Source of the DNA: Schizochytrium sp. CCTCC M209059 | Lineage: Eukaryota; Sar; Bigyra; Thraustochytrida; Thraustochytriidae | Assembly: GCA_000818945.1 (NCBI GenBank) | Contig: KN805401.1 | Coordinates: 322,102 to 386,101 of the forward strand | Length of the DNA stretch: 64,000 bases | Direction of reading: 5' to 3' | Shown: piece after piece, positions 28,064 to 36,826 of the stretch | Layout: the number at the start of each line of letters is the position of its first letter | How positions within the stretch are numbered: position 1 is the stretch's first letter | Made by a program: the position numbers and the translations under genes | The notes under the pieces: generated by a model | The model's database searches: none | What the model saw: only the letters and a program-made list of their open reading frames with translations | Told to the model about the DNA's origin: nothing

Positions 28064-30916
28064 ATGGAGGCAGCGGCAAGCGACCGCGCCGACGAGGAGC
28101 CCAAACCTGCGGAGGCAGCAGCGGGTCAAGAACCCCCTGTGCCACCCCCGGCCGAACAGCCGGAATCCCAGCCAGATCTCCAGACGCTCGAAGTGCTTCG
28201 CTTCGAAGAGGACCTTGCCAAGGCGAAGAAAGATGACCACAACGACGACGAAGACGAGGGGACCACCGAGCACATTCTAGGCGCCAAGATCCTTGGCCTG
28301 AGTCGGACCACCTCGTCAAGAACAGATCGCTGGATGCTCTTTGAAGCGTACCGCGAGCGTGTGTCCACTGCAGGCAGAGCGCTCGTGCGCCCCGCCGGCC
28401 CGAATGCTATCCTCATTATGCATCAAAGCATTGTCATCGTGTACCAGCTTACGGGGCGTCCAAACGCAGCGGCCGATGCGACTTGGGACGACGGGTTAGT
28501 GCGTCTCCCAGGATTCTTTGTAGAAACGCAGCCTACGCCCATCGTCAACGTACCCAAGCTCTCCTGGCACTTTCCCGTCTCGGGCGACATGGCCCTCGAC
28601 TTTCAAAACGTGCGCGCTCACGACGATTGGCTTAAGCGCCCTCCAGGCAAATCCAAACCAGAGTCGGTCACGACCTACTTTTACGACTGCACAAGCAGCG
28701 CCGACGGCAACTATGTTGCCACCGTTTCCAGTGCAGGAGACGTCGCCTTGCACCGTGTGCCAGCATTCGGTCATGATCCAAGGATGCAAAGGATTCCATG
28801 CGAGATGAACGTCTACCTCAACGAGTCAGATCGCGACAAAGGTGATCCCGCAACACCGATTCGCAAGCTCTACGTCGCGAGCCTTGCCTGGCACCCACGC
28901 AGACCCGTACTTGCCTGCGGATCTCGCATCAACGCTGGACACATCAGCCTCTGGGGATTGCATCTCGACGAGAGTCCGGCGCGTGCAGAGTGTTTGTCTC
29001 ACTTTTCCTCGCACGAGCTCAAGTATCCGCCTTCCGCGAACGATAAGCAGAAACAGGACGCGGAGAACAATGGCGACAAAAAGCAGGGTGTCCACAAAAC
29101 TAGCAACGAGGACGAGAATGGGAAAACACCGACAAGTGACGACACGAAGGACAAAAAACAAACCAGTAAGGATCGCAACGACGACGCGTCCGGCAAAGCC
29201 GAGACTAGCACCAAAACGACGAAAAAGGCCGTCAAACCAAAGGCCAAACCAAAGCCAAAAGCAGCAAAGAACACCAGCTCCCGTGGAAGGACCACGAGGC
29301 GAGGTAACCGATCCAGGGCCAGGTCCCAATCGATTGAAAATGAAGAAGAAGGTGACGATGATAAAGTTATGGTGGACGCAGAGCAAACACAAGTCCCCTC
29401 CACCAGTGCCGCGGGTGAAGCAAAGACTTCTGTAGAGCCAGCACCGGAAAAGATCAAGATCACCGAAAGCAGAGAGGCGGCTAGATCTCGTATGCAATGG
29501 ATCACGGCCATGGTGTGGTGTCCCTCTCCGGCAAAGGTGGACAGCCTTGTCGTGGGCTACAGCGACGGAAGCATCGCGCTTCTTGGCATTCACTTTGAGG
29601 CCAATACACATTCCATAGAGAAAGTCGAGCTCTTGCGCATGCTTCGCGGTGCCAGCGGACACATGGCTGTGTCTTCACTACGATTCCGAGAGCCAGGCCG
29701 ACTCATTGCCAGTCTAGGCAACTTGGTCATTTGGTGGAAAAACATTCACGCTTCCGACGACGCGACCAGAGATCAGCATGTCATGATGACTACCTCGCAC
29801 GCCGTTGTCGGGTGCGAGCTCCATCCGACGCGCGAGATCGTCGTTTCCGTAGGTCAGACGGGCCAGCTTTTGGCGTGGCGGCCAAATACAGACTGGTCGG
29901 CCACAGAAGTCTGCAACGAACGCATCTTGCAAGAAAACACCAAACGCGTTGGCGGCTCAGGGCTCGCCAATGCTGCAACAGGGCTCGCCTTTTCACCGCA
30001 TGGCGCTGCGCTCTTGACGCTGCATCTGCAAAAAGCCTCCCTCATGGCCAAGTCAAACCGACGCGTTCCAGGCCCGCACACCATTCTCTCTGCGCACCCT
30101 CTGGTGACAAGTCTCAAGTCCATGTTGGACCAATGTGTAGCCGAGGGTCGACCCTACGCTTTACATGACATTGCGTGGTGGGCGTCGCGCACCTCAGCAT
30201 GTCAGTTCGCCGTCGCGACGCAGTGGCGCGCCCTGGTGCAGGCGAAACACGAAGGAGAGCAAGGTGGCGAGACTGTATCGTTCACGTCCGAAGAGCTCAT
30301 CGTCCTCAGCGCTGTTATCCAGCTTGTGGGTATCTCTTTCTTTCGACCCGACTTCGATCCGACGGAGCAGATTCGCCTTCAGCGTATGCAGGTCATGAGC
30401 GCTTGGATTTTCAAGGTCACCCAAGAAGTGAATGCACGATCCAAGGGGACGAAGTCTAGGCTGCCCGCGTCCGCGTGTGCTCGAGCGCTCGCCTTGCTCG
30501 ATCTTGCTCGCGAGATGGCCGCCGATGGCATTTCGTTCACGCAAGATCAAGTTCAGGCTTTCAACAAAGCTTACGAGGCGCTCGGGGCCCCTACAGAGCG
30601 TTTTGAAAAACGACCTCTGCAGAACGTCGAGCGCGCCCCAGAAGTGCCCTCCGTTCAGTTTTCGCGCTCAACACTTGGTCTCCAGGGCGACCTTTTGGCG
30701 CGCGACATGTATACATTAGAGGAACTTGACCAGTACGAGGTGCTTGAATGCGACATTTGCGGATCTGCAACGCAGGCCTACATTCGCGAGGATGAAGACA
30801 CAGGCAATGATCCGGCGCCGAGCTCATTCTTCACGCCGCTCCTCCCGCAACAACCATCTTGTCTTTTTTGCGGCGTCGCCCTTTTTCCGAACTCCCACCT
30901 CATCAACGGGCTGTAA
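28064..30916 (+). CDS. Beta-propeller protein with C-terminal zinc ribbon; candidate TFIIIC subunit
   Basis: A 950-residue protein. The ATG at 28064 is in a good context (GCCATGG). After an acidic N-terminus, residues about 90-330 and 485-690 contain WD-like strands (AILIMHQSIVIVYQL, SADGNYVATVSSAGDVALH, LAWHPRRPVLACGSR, VVGYSDGSIALLGIHF, ELHPTREIVVSVGQTG, LAFSPHGAALLTLHL). They are split by a Lys/Asp-rich low-complexity insertion (about 325-465). The C-terminus has paired CxxC knuckles (ECDICG and CLFCG) separated by about 33 residues. An N-terminal propeller with a C-terminal zinc finger matches the layout of the TFIIIC subunit GTF3C4 (TFIIIC90), which helps RNA polymerase III transcribe tRNA genes. 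Identity is inferred from architecture only; another WD/zinc nuclear protein is possible. Confidence 0.6.
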   Translation: MEAAASDRADEEPKPAEAAAGQEPPVPPPAEQPESQPDLQTLEVLRFEEDLAKAKKDDHNDDEDEGTTEHILGAKILGLSRTTSSRTDRWMLFEAYRERVSTAGRALVRPAGPNAILIMHQSIVIVYQLTGRPNAAADATWDDGLVRLPGFFVETQPTPIVNVPKLSWHFPVSGDMALDFQNVRAHDDWLKRPPGKSKPESVTTYFYDCTSSADGNYVATVSSAGDVALHRVPAFGHDPRMQRIPCEMNVYLNESDRDKGDPATPIRKLYVASLAWHPRRPVLACGSRINAGHISLWGLHLDESPARAECLSHFSSHELKYPPSANDKQKQDAENNGDKKQGVHKTSNEDENGKTPTSDDTKDKKQTSKDRNDDASGKAETSTKTTKKAVKPKAKPKPKAAKNTSSRGRTTRRGNRSRARSQSIENEEEGDDDKVMVDAEQTQVPSTSAAGEAKTSVEPAPEKIKITESREAARSRMQWITAMVWCPSPAKVDSLVVGYSDGSIALLGIHFEANTHSIEKVELLRMLRGASGHMAVSSLRFREPGRLIASLGNLVIWWKNIHASDDATRDQHVMMTTSHAVVGCELHPTREIVVSVGQTGQLLAWRPNTDWSATEVCNERILQENTKRVGGSGLANAATGLAFSPHGAALLTLHLQKASLMAKSNRRVPGPHTILSAHPLVTSLKSMLDQCVAEGRPYALHDIAWWASRTSACQFAVATQWRALVQAKHEGEQGGETVSFTSEELIVLSAVIQLVGISFFRPDFDPTEQIRLQRMQVMSAWIFKVTQEVNARSKGTKSRLPASACARALALLDLAREMAADGISFTQDQVQAFNKAYEALGAPTERFEKRPLQNVERAPEVPSVQFSRSTLGLQGDLLARDMYTLEELDQYEVLECDICGSATQAYIREDEDTGNDPAPSSFFTPLLPQQPSCLFCGVALFPNSHLINGL

Positions 30917-31021
30917 ACTTCTTTTCCTCAGCGCAAAACGCACCCACGTAAGCCCTCTGAGGCCTCTTATCATTCAAAATATTATGTATGCTACGTTACT
31001 TCGTTCAAGATACAACAACAA

Positions 31022-31027
31022 AATAAA
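31022..31027 (+). other. Possible AATAAA polyadenylation signal
   Basis: AATAAA about 105 bases after the propeller gene stop and before the convergent transporter stop. The assignment is tentative. Confidence 0.35.
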
Positions 31028-31140
31028 GAAAAGAGGAGCGAGATCTCGCTTCGTGCAAAAAATTGCGCTTTTGCGGGCGCTGTGTGGTCTCTTGCTCTTG
31101 ATGAGCAAGTGTGACTCACCTAACACGGCGAGAACTCATA

Positions 31141-33180
31141 CTATGCCTTGTCCAGATCCTCACCATCATCGGCGCCTGCGTGAACGTCCTCAAAGGTTTC
31201 CGTTTGCGGCGTGCCATCCGGTACAAGGACTGGGATGAGCAAAATCGGCAGAAGACGCATGAGACTTCGCGCCAGGACGAACCAGTCGAGATTGACAAAA
31301 GTTGGTCCCGTGACACCACCAAAGATCCACATGAGACCAACGCCATGATACCTGCCGAGCGTGACGCCAAAGTTCGAGAGGCCCATGTTGAGCGCAAACA
31401 GCGTCGCCTCCACGCCGGGTGGGCACGTTGCTGCCGCAAGGACAAAGAGCGGCATAGTGTTGAGACGGCTGATGAGGTCGTTGAGGATCTCGTCGCCCAG
31501 CACAAAAGCCTTATCTGGAATGCCTAGCGCCAAATTCCAGCGCTGCACGAAGATCAGGTCCAACAAACTTGCAAGCGTGAGCGCAATTTGCGTGACGCGC
31601 CAAATTCGTTTGTAAGACCACGAGCTCAAGTATTTGTTGTACATTGCCGTTCCAACCACGAAGACCACATAGCCAACGACACTCACGAGTGAAAAGAACT
31701 CTTCGGAAAAGCAAGGTCGAGGGCAAAAGCTTCCAGGACATTGATCGGCCTTGTCGTCGCAGTAGCGCTCATCGTGTTTGCTCCACAGAAACATGAGCGA
31801 GGAGGTTGGTTGCATAGCGCCAGCGAGGAAAATGTACACGGTGGCCTTGGCGAGCCGAAGACTGACTTCCTTTTCTAACCGATACACAGCCATGGCGATG
31901 CTGGCCGTGGTTATAAGGGCAGAAGCAAAGACCGCAACGTAGCCATCGGACTGCTCAGCAATCATGCCCATGGCGATGGAAATGCCCACGACGATGAAAG
32001 AAAGCCTATATACAGGCCCAGCGACCGGATCAACTAGAAAGTGCCGGAGCTTGCCAATGCAGCCATGTTCAACTTGAATCTCGTCGCCATGATCGTCTGC
32101 GCGCCTCGCATCGTGGCCAGAGACGCCATCGTTGTCGACACCGGCCACATGCTCGCGGAGGTCAATGTCAACGTCTTGAAGAGCCTCGGGGTTCGCCGGC
32201 ACGGTGGTGTATCGAGGCGCAGAGGGCGATGAGCTACCCGAAGCGGCACGAGGCGCTGTATTCAAGAGACGAGTCGAGCGCGGCTGCTCCGTGAGCCAAT
32301 TAAAGAGAGCAGGAATCAACATGGCCACGCTGGTCATGGTCGTAAGTCCAAACAGTGCACGAGATCCAAAGATGGCCATGAGAACGCCCATCGAAGACGA
32401 GGCGGCAATCTTGCCGAGGCCGAAGCTCGCCCAACACAGGGTCTGCAAGTCAGACGCAAAGTTCGGATGTGATCTGCAGCGCTCGGCCACAGAGGCATCA
32501 ATCATGACGTCCGGGGAAGCTACAGAGAGATTACCCAAAAAGAGCATGATTGCTGCAAAGCCAACGCCGAGCGGGAAGATCCAGAGCGCGGACCAGCTCG
32601 CGACGCCGAGCGCACCAGCGGCGATCACGTACGGATTCCGGTGATAGCCGCCAATGGGAAAGGTGTCGCTGGCAATGCCGTAGACGGACTTGATTTGCCA
32701 GGGCACGTTGGCAAATCCCTGGATAGACTCGATGCGGCTAGCATTGAGCCCAAATCCAGCGGGCGGTTCATCCGAGAGCAAGTATCGTCCACCGAATTCG
32801 AAGAAGGCCTCGCCCATGCCCTGGTTCAAGCCGTACACGATGCTCACCATGGCCACGAAGCGCCATCCAAACGCCTCGCTAAGTCGCCGATAGTAGGCCG
32901 CAACGTTGGCCGGCGCTGCGAGAACATCGCGGACGAGGGCTCCCGCGCTCACTTTCTGCGCCGCGCGCTGGCCCGCGCCGCCAGCCGGGTCCGTCTCCAT
33001 CTCCATGGGCAGCGGGCCCTCGCGGCCGGCAGCGCTCTCGCTTCTGTGCGGTGGCCCGCCGTTGGCGCCGACCTCGCCGGGGTCCTCGTCAAGGAAGGCC
33101 TGCTCCGAGCCGCCGGAGTCCGCGCGGTCCAGACCGAGGCCGGGGCGCAACGGCGCGGAGTCCTCGCGGCCCGCGAGCAT
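31141..33180 (-). CDS. Folate-biopterin transporter (FBT/BT1) family membrane protein
   Basis: A 679-residue multi-pass protein predicted to carry folates, pterins or related substrates across a membrane. After a hydrophilic N-terminus of about 110 residues, the FBT signatures appear: VSIVYGLNQGMGEAFFEF, then NVPWQIKSVYGIASDTFPI and GYHRNPYVIAAGALGV, followed by paired hydrophobic helices. A central soluble loop (about 310-390) contains acidic and Arg-rich segments. Further spans follow up to GGVTGPTFVNLDWFV near the C-terminus. About 11-12 membrane spans are visible. The family is known from trypanosomatids, plants, cyanobacteria, apicomplexans and stramenopiles. The exact substrate cannot be read from sequence. 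It ends tail-to-tail with the propeller gene. Confidence 0.9.
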   Translation of the reverse strand: MLAGREDSAPLRPGLGLDRADSGGSEQAFLDEDPGEVGANGGPPHRSESAAGREGPLPMEMETDPAGGAGQRAAQKVSAGALVRDVLAAPANVAAYYRRLSEAFGWRFVAMVSIVYGLNQGMGEAFFEFGGRYLLSDEPPAGFGLNASRIESIQGFANVPWQIKSVYGIASDTFPIGGYHRNPYVIAAGALGVASWSALWIFPLGVGFAAIMLFLGNLSVASPDVMIDASVAERCRSHPNFASDLQTLCWASFGLGKIAASSSMGVLMAIFGSRALFGLTTMTSVAMLIPALFNWLTEQPRSTRLLNTAPRAASGSSSPSAPRYTTVPANPEALQDVDIDLREHVAGVDNDGVSGHDARRADDHGDEIQVEHGCIGKLRHFLVDPVAGPVYRLSFIVVGISIAMGMIAEQSDGYVAVFASALITTASIAMAVYRLEKEVSLRLAKATVYIFLAGAMQPTSSLMFLWSKHDERYCDDKADQCPGSFCPRPCFSEEFFSLVSVVGYVVFVVGTAMYNKYLSSWSYKRIWRVTQIALTLASLLDLIFVQRWNLALGIPDKAFVLGDEILNDLISRLNTMPLFVLAAATCPPGVEATLFALNMGLSNFGVTLGRYHGVGLMWIFGGVTGPTFVNLDWFVLARSLMRLLPILLIPVLVPDGTPQTETFEDVHAGADDGEDLDKA

Positions 33181-33409
33181 GACCTGGCCTGGCCGGCCCC
33201 GCCCTCCGGGGCTCCTCGCGCGACAGCAAGCCGCAGCAGACGCAGGCAGACGGCCGCGCGAAAGCGCAAAAGGATTCTGCGCTCATACAGCAATCCGAAC
33301 ACGTTCGCCTTGAACCCTGCCAGTTTTAGTGACCATGGATGGTGAGGGAGAGGAGGGAGCCAGAGGAAGGGATCCACAAGGCGGCGAATGTGAGACATGA
33401 TGGTGATAA

Positions 33410-33445
<36 letters not shown>

Positions 33446-33541
33446 AGACGATGAAGATGATGAAGGTGATGACGAAGATGACGAGGATGATCATGATGAC
33501 AAGGACGTGACTGTCGAGAACTAGTCCAGGCACAGACCAGC
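33181..33541. repeat. Intergenic region with GAT-rich microsatellite
   Basis: Between two minus-strand genes. GAT/GAC repeats (about 33399-33510) dominate. An Asp-rich reading frame across it has no domain and is not called. Confidence 0.7.
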
Positions 33542-35317
33542 CTACGTTCTGACGTCGAGACGCGGGAGACTCGAGCGCGCGTCGGGTGCAGAGGAAGAGG
33601 CGCCAAAGAGACGCTCGAGCTCCATGGTGGTCTGGTGGCGTAACAGCGCCTTTTCGAGGGAGGCGATACGCACGGCGTACCATGCGCGGTCACGGGAAAA
33701 GACGGTCTGGTTCACGTGGCAGAACCTGCGCAGAGAACGGTACCGCTCGATGCAGCGCACAGAAGTCTTGATGCCAATCGCGTCAAGCAACTTGCGCAGG
33801 CAAATGGGGCAGATCTGCAAAGGCACAAAGCCCATCTCCTCGAGGTGCGCAAAGCCGTTCATGAGACACCCGTGATAAACGCAGTGGTCCATGTCGAAAA
33901 GCAGCATAGCATGATGTGCAAGCCACTTGCAGGCGCGGCGGAGCAGGAGTGTCTTGCGGGTCTCACGAGAGTCCTGAATGTGCGGATCTCGTGTCGGGTT
34001 CCGCCGGTACCATGGATCGAGGCGCGAGAGACTCAAAACGCAGACGCGTTTGCGGTTTGCGTGCTCGCGCATCTCGGGTAGCGTCATGTACGGACTGCCC
34101 CTCGTGTACCCCTCGCCTCCAGAGACCTCGTGCAAGGTGATGCCAATGAGCACAAAGGCGTTCGTGGGTAGCAACTTGCGCAAGTACCGCTCAATCTCGG
34201 GCAGTTGAATTGGAACGCTGGTATTTTTGCAGGCCTCCTCCGTCTCGAAACCAGTCAGCTTCATGTCCAGCCGCATTCCGCGATCGCGATGCAGCCCTCG
34301 TAGCGGAATCGGGGGCAGCGTCGTCACGCGGATCCCATGAAAGTACGCGCGCGCAAAGTCGGCAAGGCAACGCAGCTCACAGCCTCCGTTAAAGGGCTCG
34401 AGATCGCCAATGGCCACGAGAAAAATGTGGCTGCGATTACTGCCAAAGGGAATGCGCGGGTCCATCGCCTTCCAATCTTGGTAGCGTTGGCTCTGCGTGC
34501 GCGCCTCGGGGCGAAGTCCAATCCAATCGTCCTTCCATGGCCTTTGAATGGGTCCAAAGAGCCCGCTCTTGTCCAGGCCCGACTGGCAGGCCAGTCGCAA
34601 GGGCGGGACAAGGTCGACCACGTCTTCTCCGCTGGCCTCGCTGCGCTCAGCGCTTCCGGGAAGCGGTGGGGCTGGGTCTGGACGGAATTCCTCAATTTCC
34701 GGCTCGCCTGAGACGCGATCCTCCTGAAAGATCTCCTCGTGTCGCGCCTTGCCTCGCTGCCGATCATGCTTGCGCTCTTCACGATGAACCCACTTCATCA
34801 TGTTGAACTGGAAGGCAGCCACGAAGCCGATCGGGTTGAGCAGCTTGTACACGTCACGATGACCGGTTCGAAGGTCCACGGTCACATCGTGTTTTTTGTG
34901 CTCCACGCCCTTGGAAACGCGACGAACCTTATTGTACTCGATGCTCCAGACCTTCTTATCAGTGTTGGCGTCAACAATGTCAATGTGATCGTGAAAGACA
35001 ACAAATCTTCGCTCCTTCATGTCCCTGTTGCCGTCTTGCCAAAGATAGCCTGCGCGGTACCCAAAGAAGGCGACGCCTTTGGACCATCGCACATCTTCGT
35101 CGTCGGCAAAGTTTCGCCAGGCGGCAACGACAGCCCGGAGCCGCCCTTGTTCATAAATGCCACCAGGACGGCAAACTTTGTCTACGAAGGCGTATTGTCT
35201 GCGAAGTCGGGCCAGCCACATACGCGCCTGACGCTGTATCTGTCGCGCGCAGTGCACCTTGCGGAGGCGCGCGCGCTTGGCCAAAAGCTTGGCAATGTCC
35301 TCGCCGCCGCCTGGCAT
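33542..35317 (-). CDS. IQ-motif and PH-like protein with inactive archaemetzincin domain
   Basis: A 591-residue protein. Near the N-terminus, IQRQARMWLARLRRQ fits an IQ calmodulin-binding motif. Residues about 80-180 resemble a PH-like fold (GVAFFGYRAGYLWQ, ERRFVVFHDHIDIVDA, closing with an AFQFNMMKWV helix). From about 295 the sequence follows archaemetzincin metallopeptidases (GITLHEVSGGEGYTRG, CVLSLSRLDP, then the zinc region). The family motif HExxHxxGxxHC is damaged: residues 468-469 are His-His, so the catalytic Glu is lost, and 472 is Leu, so the second zinc His is lost, while His478 is kept. The second-metal cysteines C479, C484, C503 and C506 and the Met-turn (CLMNG) are intact. It is therefore probably a pseudopeptidase that keeps the structural zinc. 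It is divergent from a calmodulin-like gene. Confidence 0.85.
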   Translation of the reverse strand: MPGGGEDIAKLLAKRARLRKVHCARQIQRQARMWLARLRRQYAFVDKVCRPGGIYEQGRLRAVVAAWRNFADDEDVRWSKGVAFFGYRAGYLWQDGNRDMKERRFVVFHDHIDIVDANTDKKVWSIEYNKVRRVSKGVEHKKHDVTVDLRTGHRDVYKLLNPIGFVAAFQFNMMKWVHREERKHDRQRGKARHEEIFQEDRVSGEPEIEEFRPDPAPPLPGSAERSEASGEDVVDLVPPLRLACQSGLDKSGLFGPIQRPWKDDWIGLRPEARTQSQRYQDWKAMDPRIPFGSNRSHIFLVAIGDLEPFNGGCELRCLADFARAYFHGIRVTTLPPIPLRGLHRDRGMRLDMKLTGFETEEACKNTSVPIQLPEIERYLRKLLPTNAFVLIGITLHEVSGGEGYTRGSPYMTLPEMREHANRKRVCVLSLSRLDPWYRRNPTRDPHIQDSRETRKTLLLRRACKWLAHHAMLLFDMDHCVYHGCLMNGFAHLEEMGFVPLQICPICLRKLLDAIGIKTSVRCIERYRSLRRFCHVNQTVFSRDRAWYAVRIASLEKALLRHQTTMELERLFGASSSAPDARSSLPRLDVRT

Positions 35318-35786
35318 TGTCGGACTTGCAGCAGACTTACAGCCGGCTCGACTTGAGTTAGTCTCGCTCTCTGTCGCAGCCCTGTTGCATCAGCACGGTG
35401 CCGTCGGGCGTGCAGCGCTTGCTCGGTGTCTCCCTCGAACGAATCGCTCACACGCTCGCTCGAGCAGTGGCAAGACTCGCCTCGCGCGGCGCGTCCCCCG
35501 TTGTCGCGGCGTTCCCAACCCGGTGCGTTCTCGTTCTCGCTCGCATGGTGTGCACATAATTGAGAGCGCTCTTAGGTGATCATGCTGACTGTGACCGAGT
35601 CTGGCAACGGAGAAACGGATCCCGCGGAGCAGATATCGTAGCAAAACACTTCGCGCGCGAGACTTCGGAACGCAGGCAACGCAGGCGACGTAAGGGACGG
35701 ACGTAGGCGCAACAGAAGACCCAGAGAAGACAAGACGTAGGGCTCGCAATACACGTGGAGGAGACACAGAGAGAGAGAGGGAGACA
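35318..35786. promoter_or_regulatory. Shared divergent 5' region of IQ-protein and calmodulin-like genes
   Basis: The 469-bp spacer must hold both promoters and 5' leaders. It ends in a GA-rich leader (about 35762-35784) just before the calmodulin-like ATG. No specific motif was identified. Confidence 0.5.
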
Positions 35787-36317
35787 ATGGCGGAAACCAA
35801 GGGCCCGGCGGGCGACGGCGCCAACGCTGCACCATCGTCAAAGGCCGCTGTTCTGAGCCCGGAGCAAGTGGAGCACTTTCGTGACGCCTACAACATTTTT
35901 GATAAAAATGGAGATGGCGGCGTAGGCATTACTGAACTTGGGCACGTAATGCGGTGTCTCGGTCTCGACCCGTCAGACGATGAAGTGCGACGCATGTTTG
36001 ACGAGGTGGACGTTGACGGGTCGGGAGAAATCAGCTTTGAGGAGTTTCTTGAAATCATGGCCGAGATGTCGGGTGAGAGCAGCACCGAAAAAGAGCCCGG
36101 GCAGGCCGAAAATTGGGCAGAGGCGTTCAAGATTTTTGATCTCGACGGCGATGGCTTTGTCACGGCGGCAGAGCTTGGCAAGGTTCTTGAGAATATGGGC
36201 GAGCCGCTCAAGGACTATGAACTGCAGGAAATGATTGATGAGGTCGACAAGGATAAGGACGGCAAGCTCAATCTCGAGGAGTTCGTGCACGTCATGGCAC
36301 ACGGTCTCGATGGCTGA
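35787..36317 (+). CDS. Calmodulin-like four EF-hand protein
   Basis: A 176-residue protein with a 28-residue Ala/Ser/Pro-rich extension before a calmodulin-type core. Four EF-hand loops are visible: DKNGDGGVGITE, DVDGSGEISFEE, DLDGDGFVTAAE and DKDKDGKLNLEE. All have acidic residues at positions 1 and 12 and suitable ligands at 3 and 5, so all four should bind calcium. The first loop has Gly-Val where calmodulin has Gly-Xaa-Ile. Helices between loops carry Met and Phe (EFLEIMAEM, EFVHVMAHGL), as in target-binding calmodulins or centrins. It acts as a cytosolic calcium sensor by family knowledge. It is paired divergently with an IQ-motif protein, a possible target. Confidence 0.93.
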   Translation: MAETKGPAGDGANAAPSSKAAVLSPEQVEHFRDAYNIFDKNGDGGVGITELGHVMRCLGLDPSDDEVRRMFDEVDVDGSGEISFEEFLEIMAEMSGESSTEKEPGQAENWAEAFKIFDLDGDGFVTAAELGKVLENMGEPLKDYELQEMIDEVDKDKDGKLNLEEFVHVMAHGLDG

Positions 36318-36826
36318 AGGATCGATCGTCCAGATTTGCGGAGGGAGGCGACGATTTTTCTTATTTGTTTTATTTCTCTCTCTTCTTCTTTTCTTTTCTT
36401 TCATATAGGGCGAGTGTACGACAGAACTCAAGATAAATTTGGCAAACCGAGTGACTGATGAACCGATGGATCGGTGCAGAACGGACCGGACTGACAGTAC
36501 AGTGAACTCTCGGAGTGCTTGCGAGATTTCTTCCTTTTCCAAAACATTGTTTGAAGAACATTCCATTGCTCATTTCTTCTCATTGAAGAAGATCTCGCCC
36601 CAAGCCTTACTTCATTTTGACCGCCGAGACCTACCTTATGTCGACTATGGGCGACTATCGGTCTAAGAGTGCGCTTTCATGTATCGAACCTCACACACGA
36701 ATGTCAAGGTGTCAAAGAAGAAAAGGAAAACTAAAGGGGGAGAGCGGGTAGGGAAGATTCGGAAAAAAGACACAACATATTACTGAAAGACACATGGAAA
36801 AAGACACATGGACTAGGCCTACCTTG
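36318..36826. other. Convergent 3' region, no gene seen
   Basis: Between the calmodulin-like gene and the minus-strand membrane-protein gene. It is AT-rich, with a TAGGCCTA at 36814. Nothing else is supported. Confidence 0.5.
36814..36821. other. TAGGCCTA palindrome
   Basis: Immediately downstream (minus sense) of the membrane-protein stop codon and followed on the plus strand by CCTTG. One of five intergenic sites seen. Confidence 0.5.
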
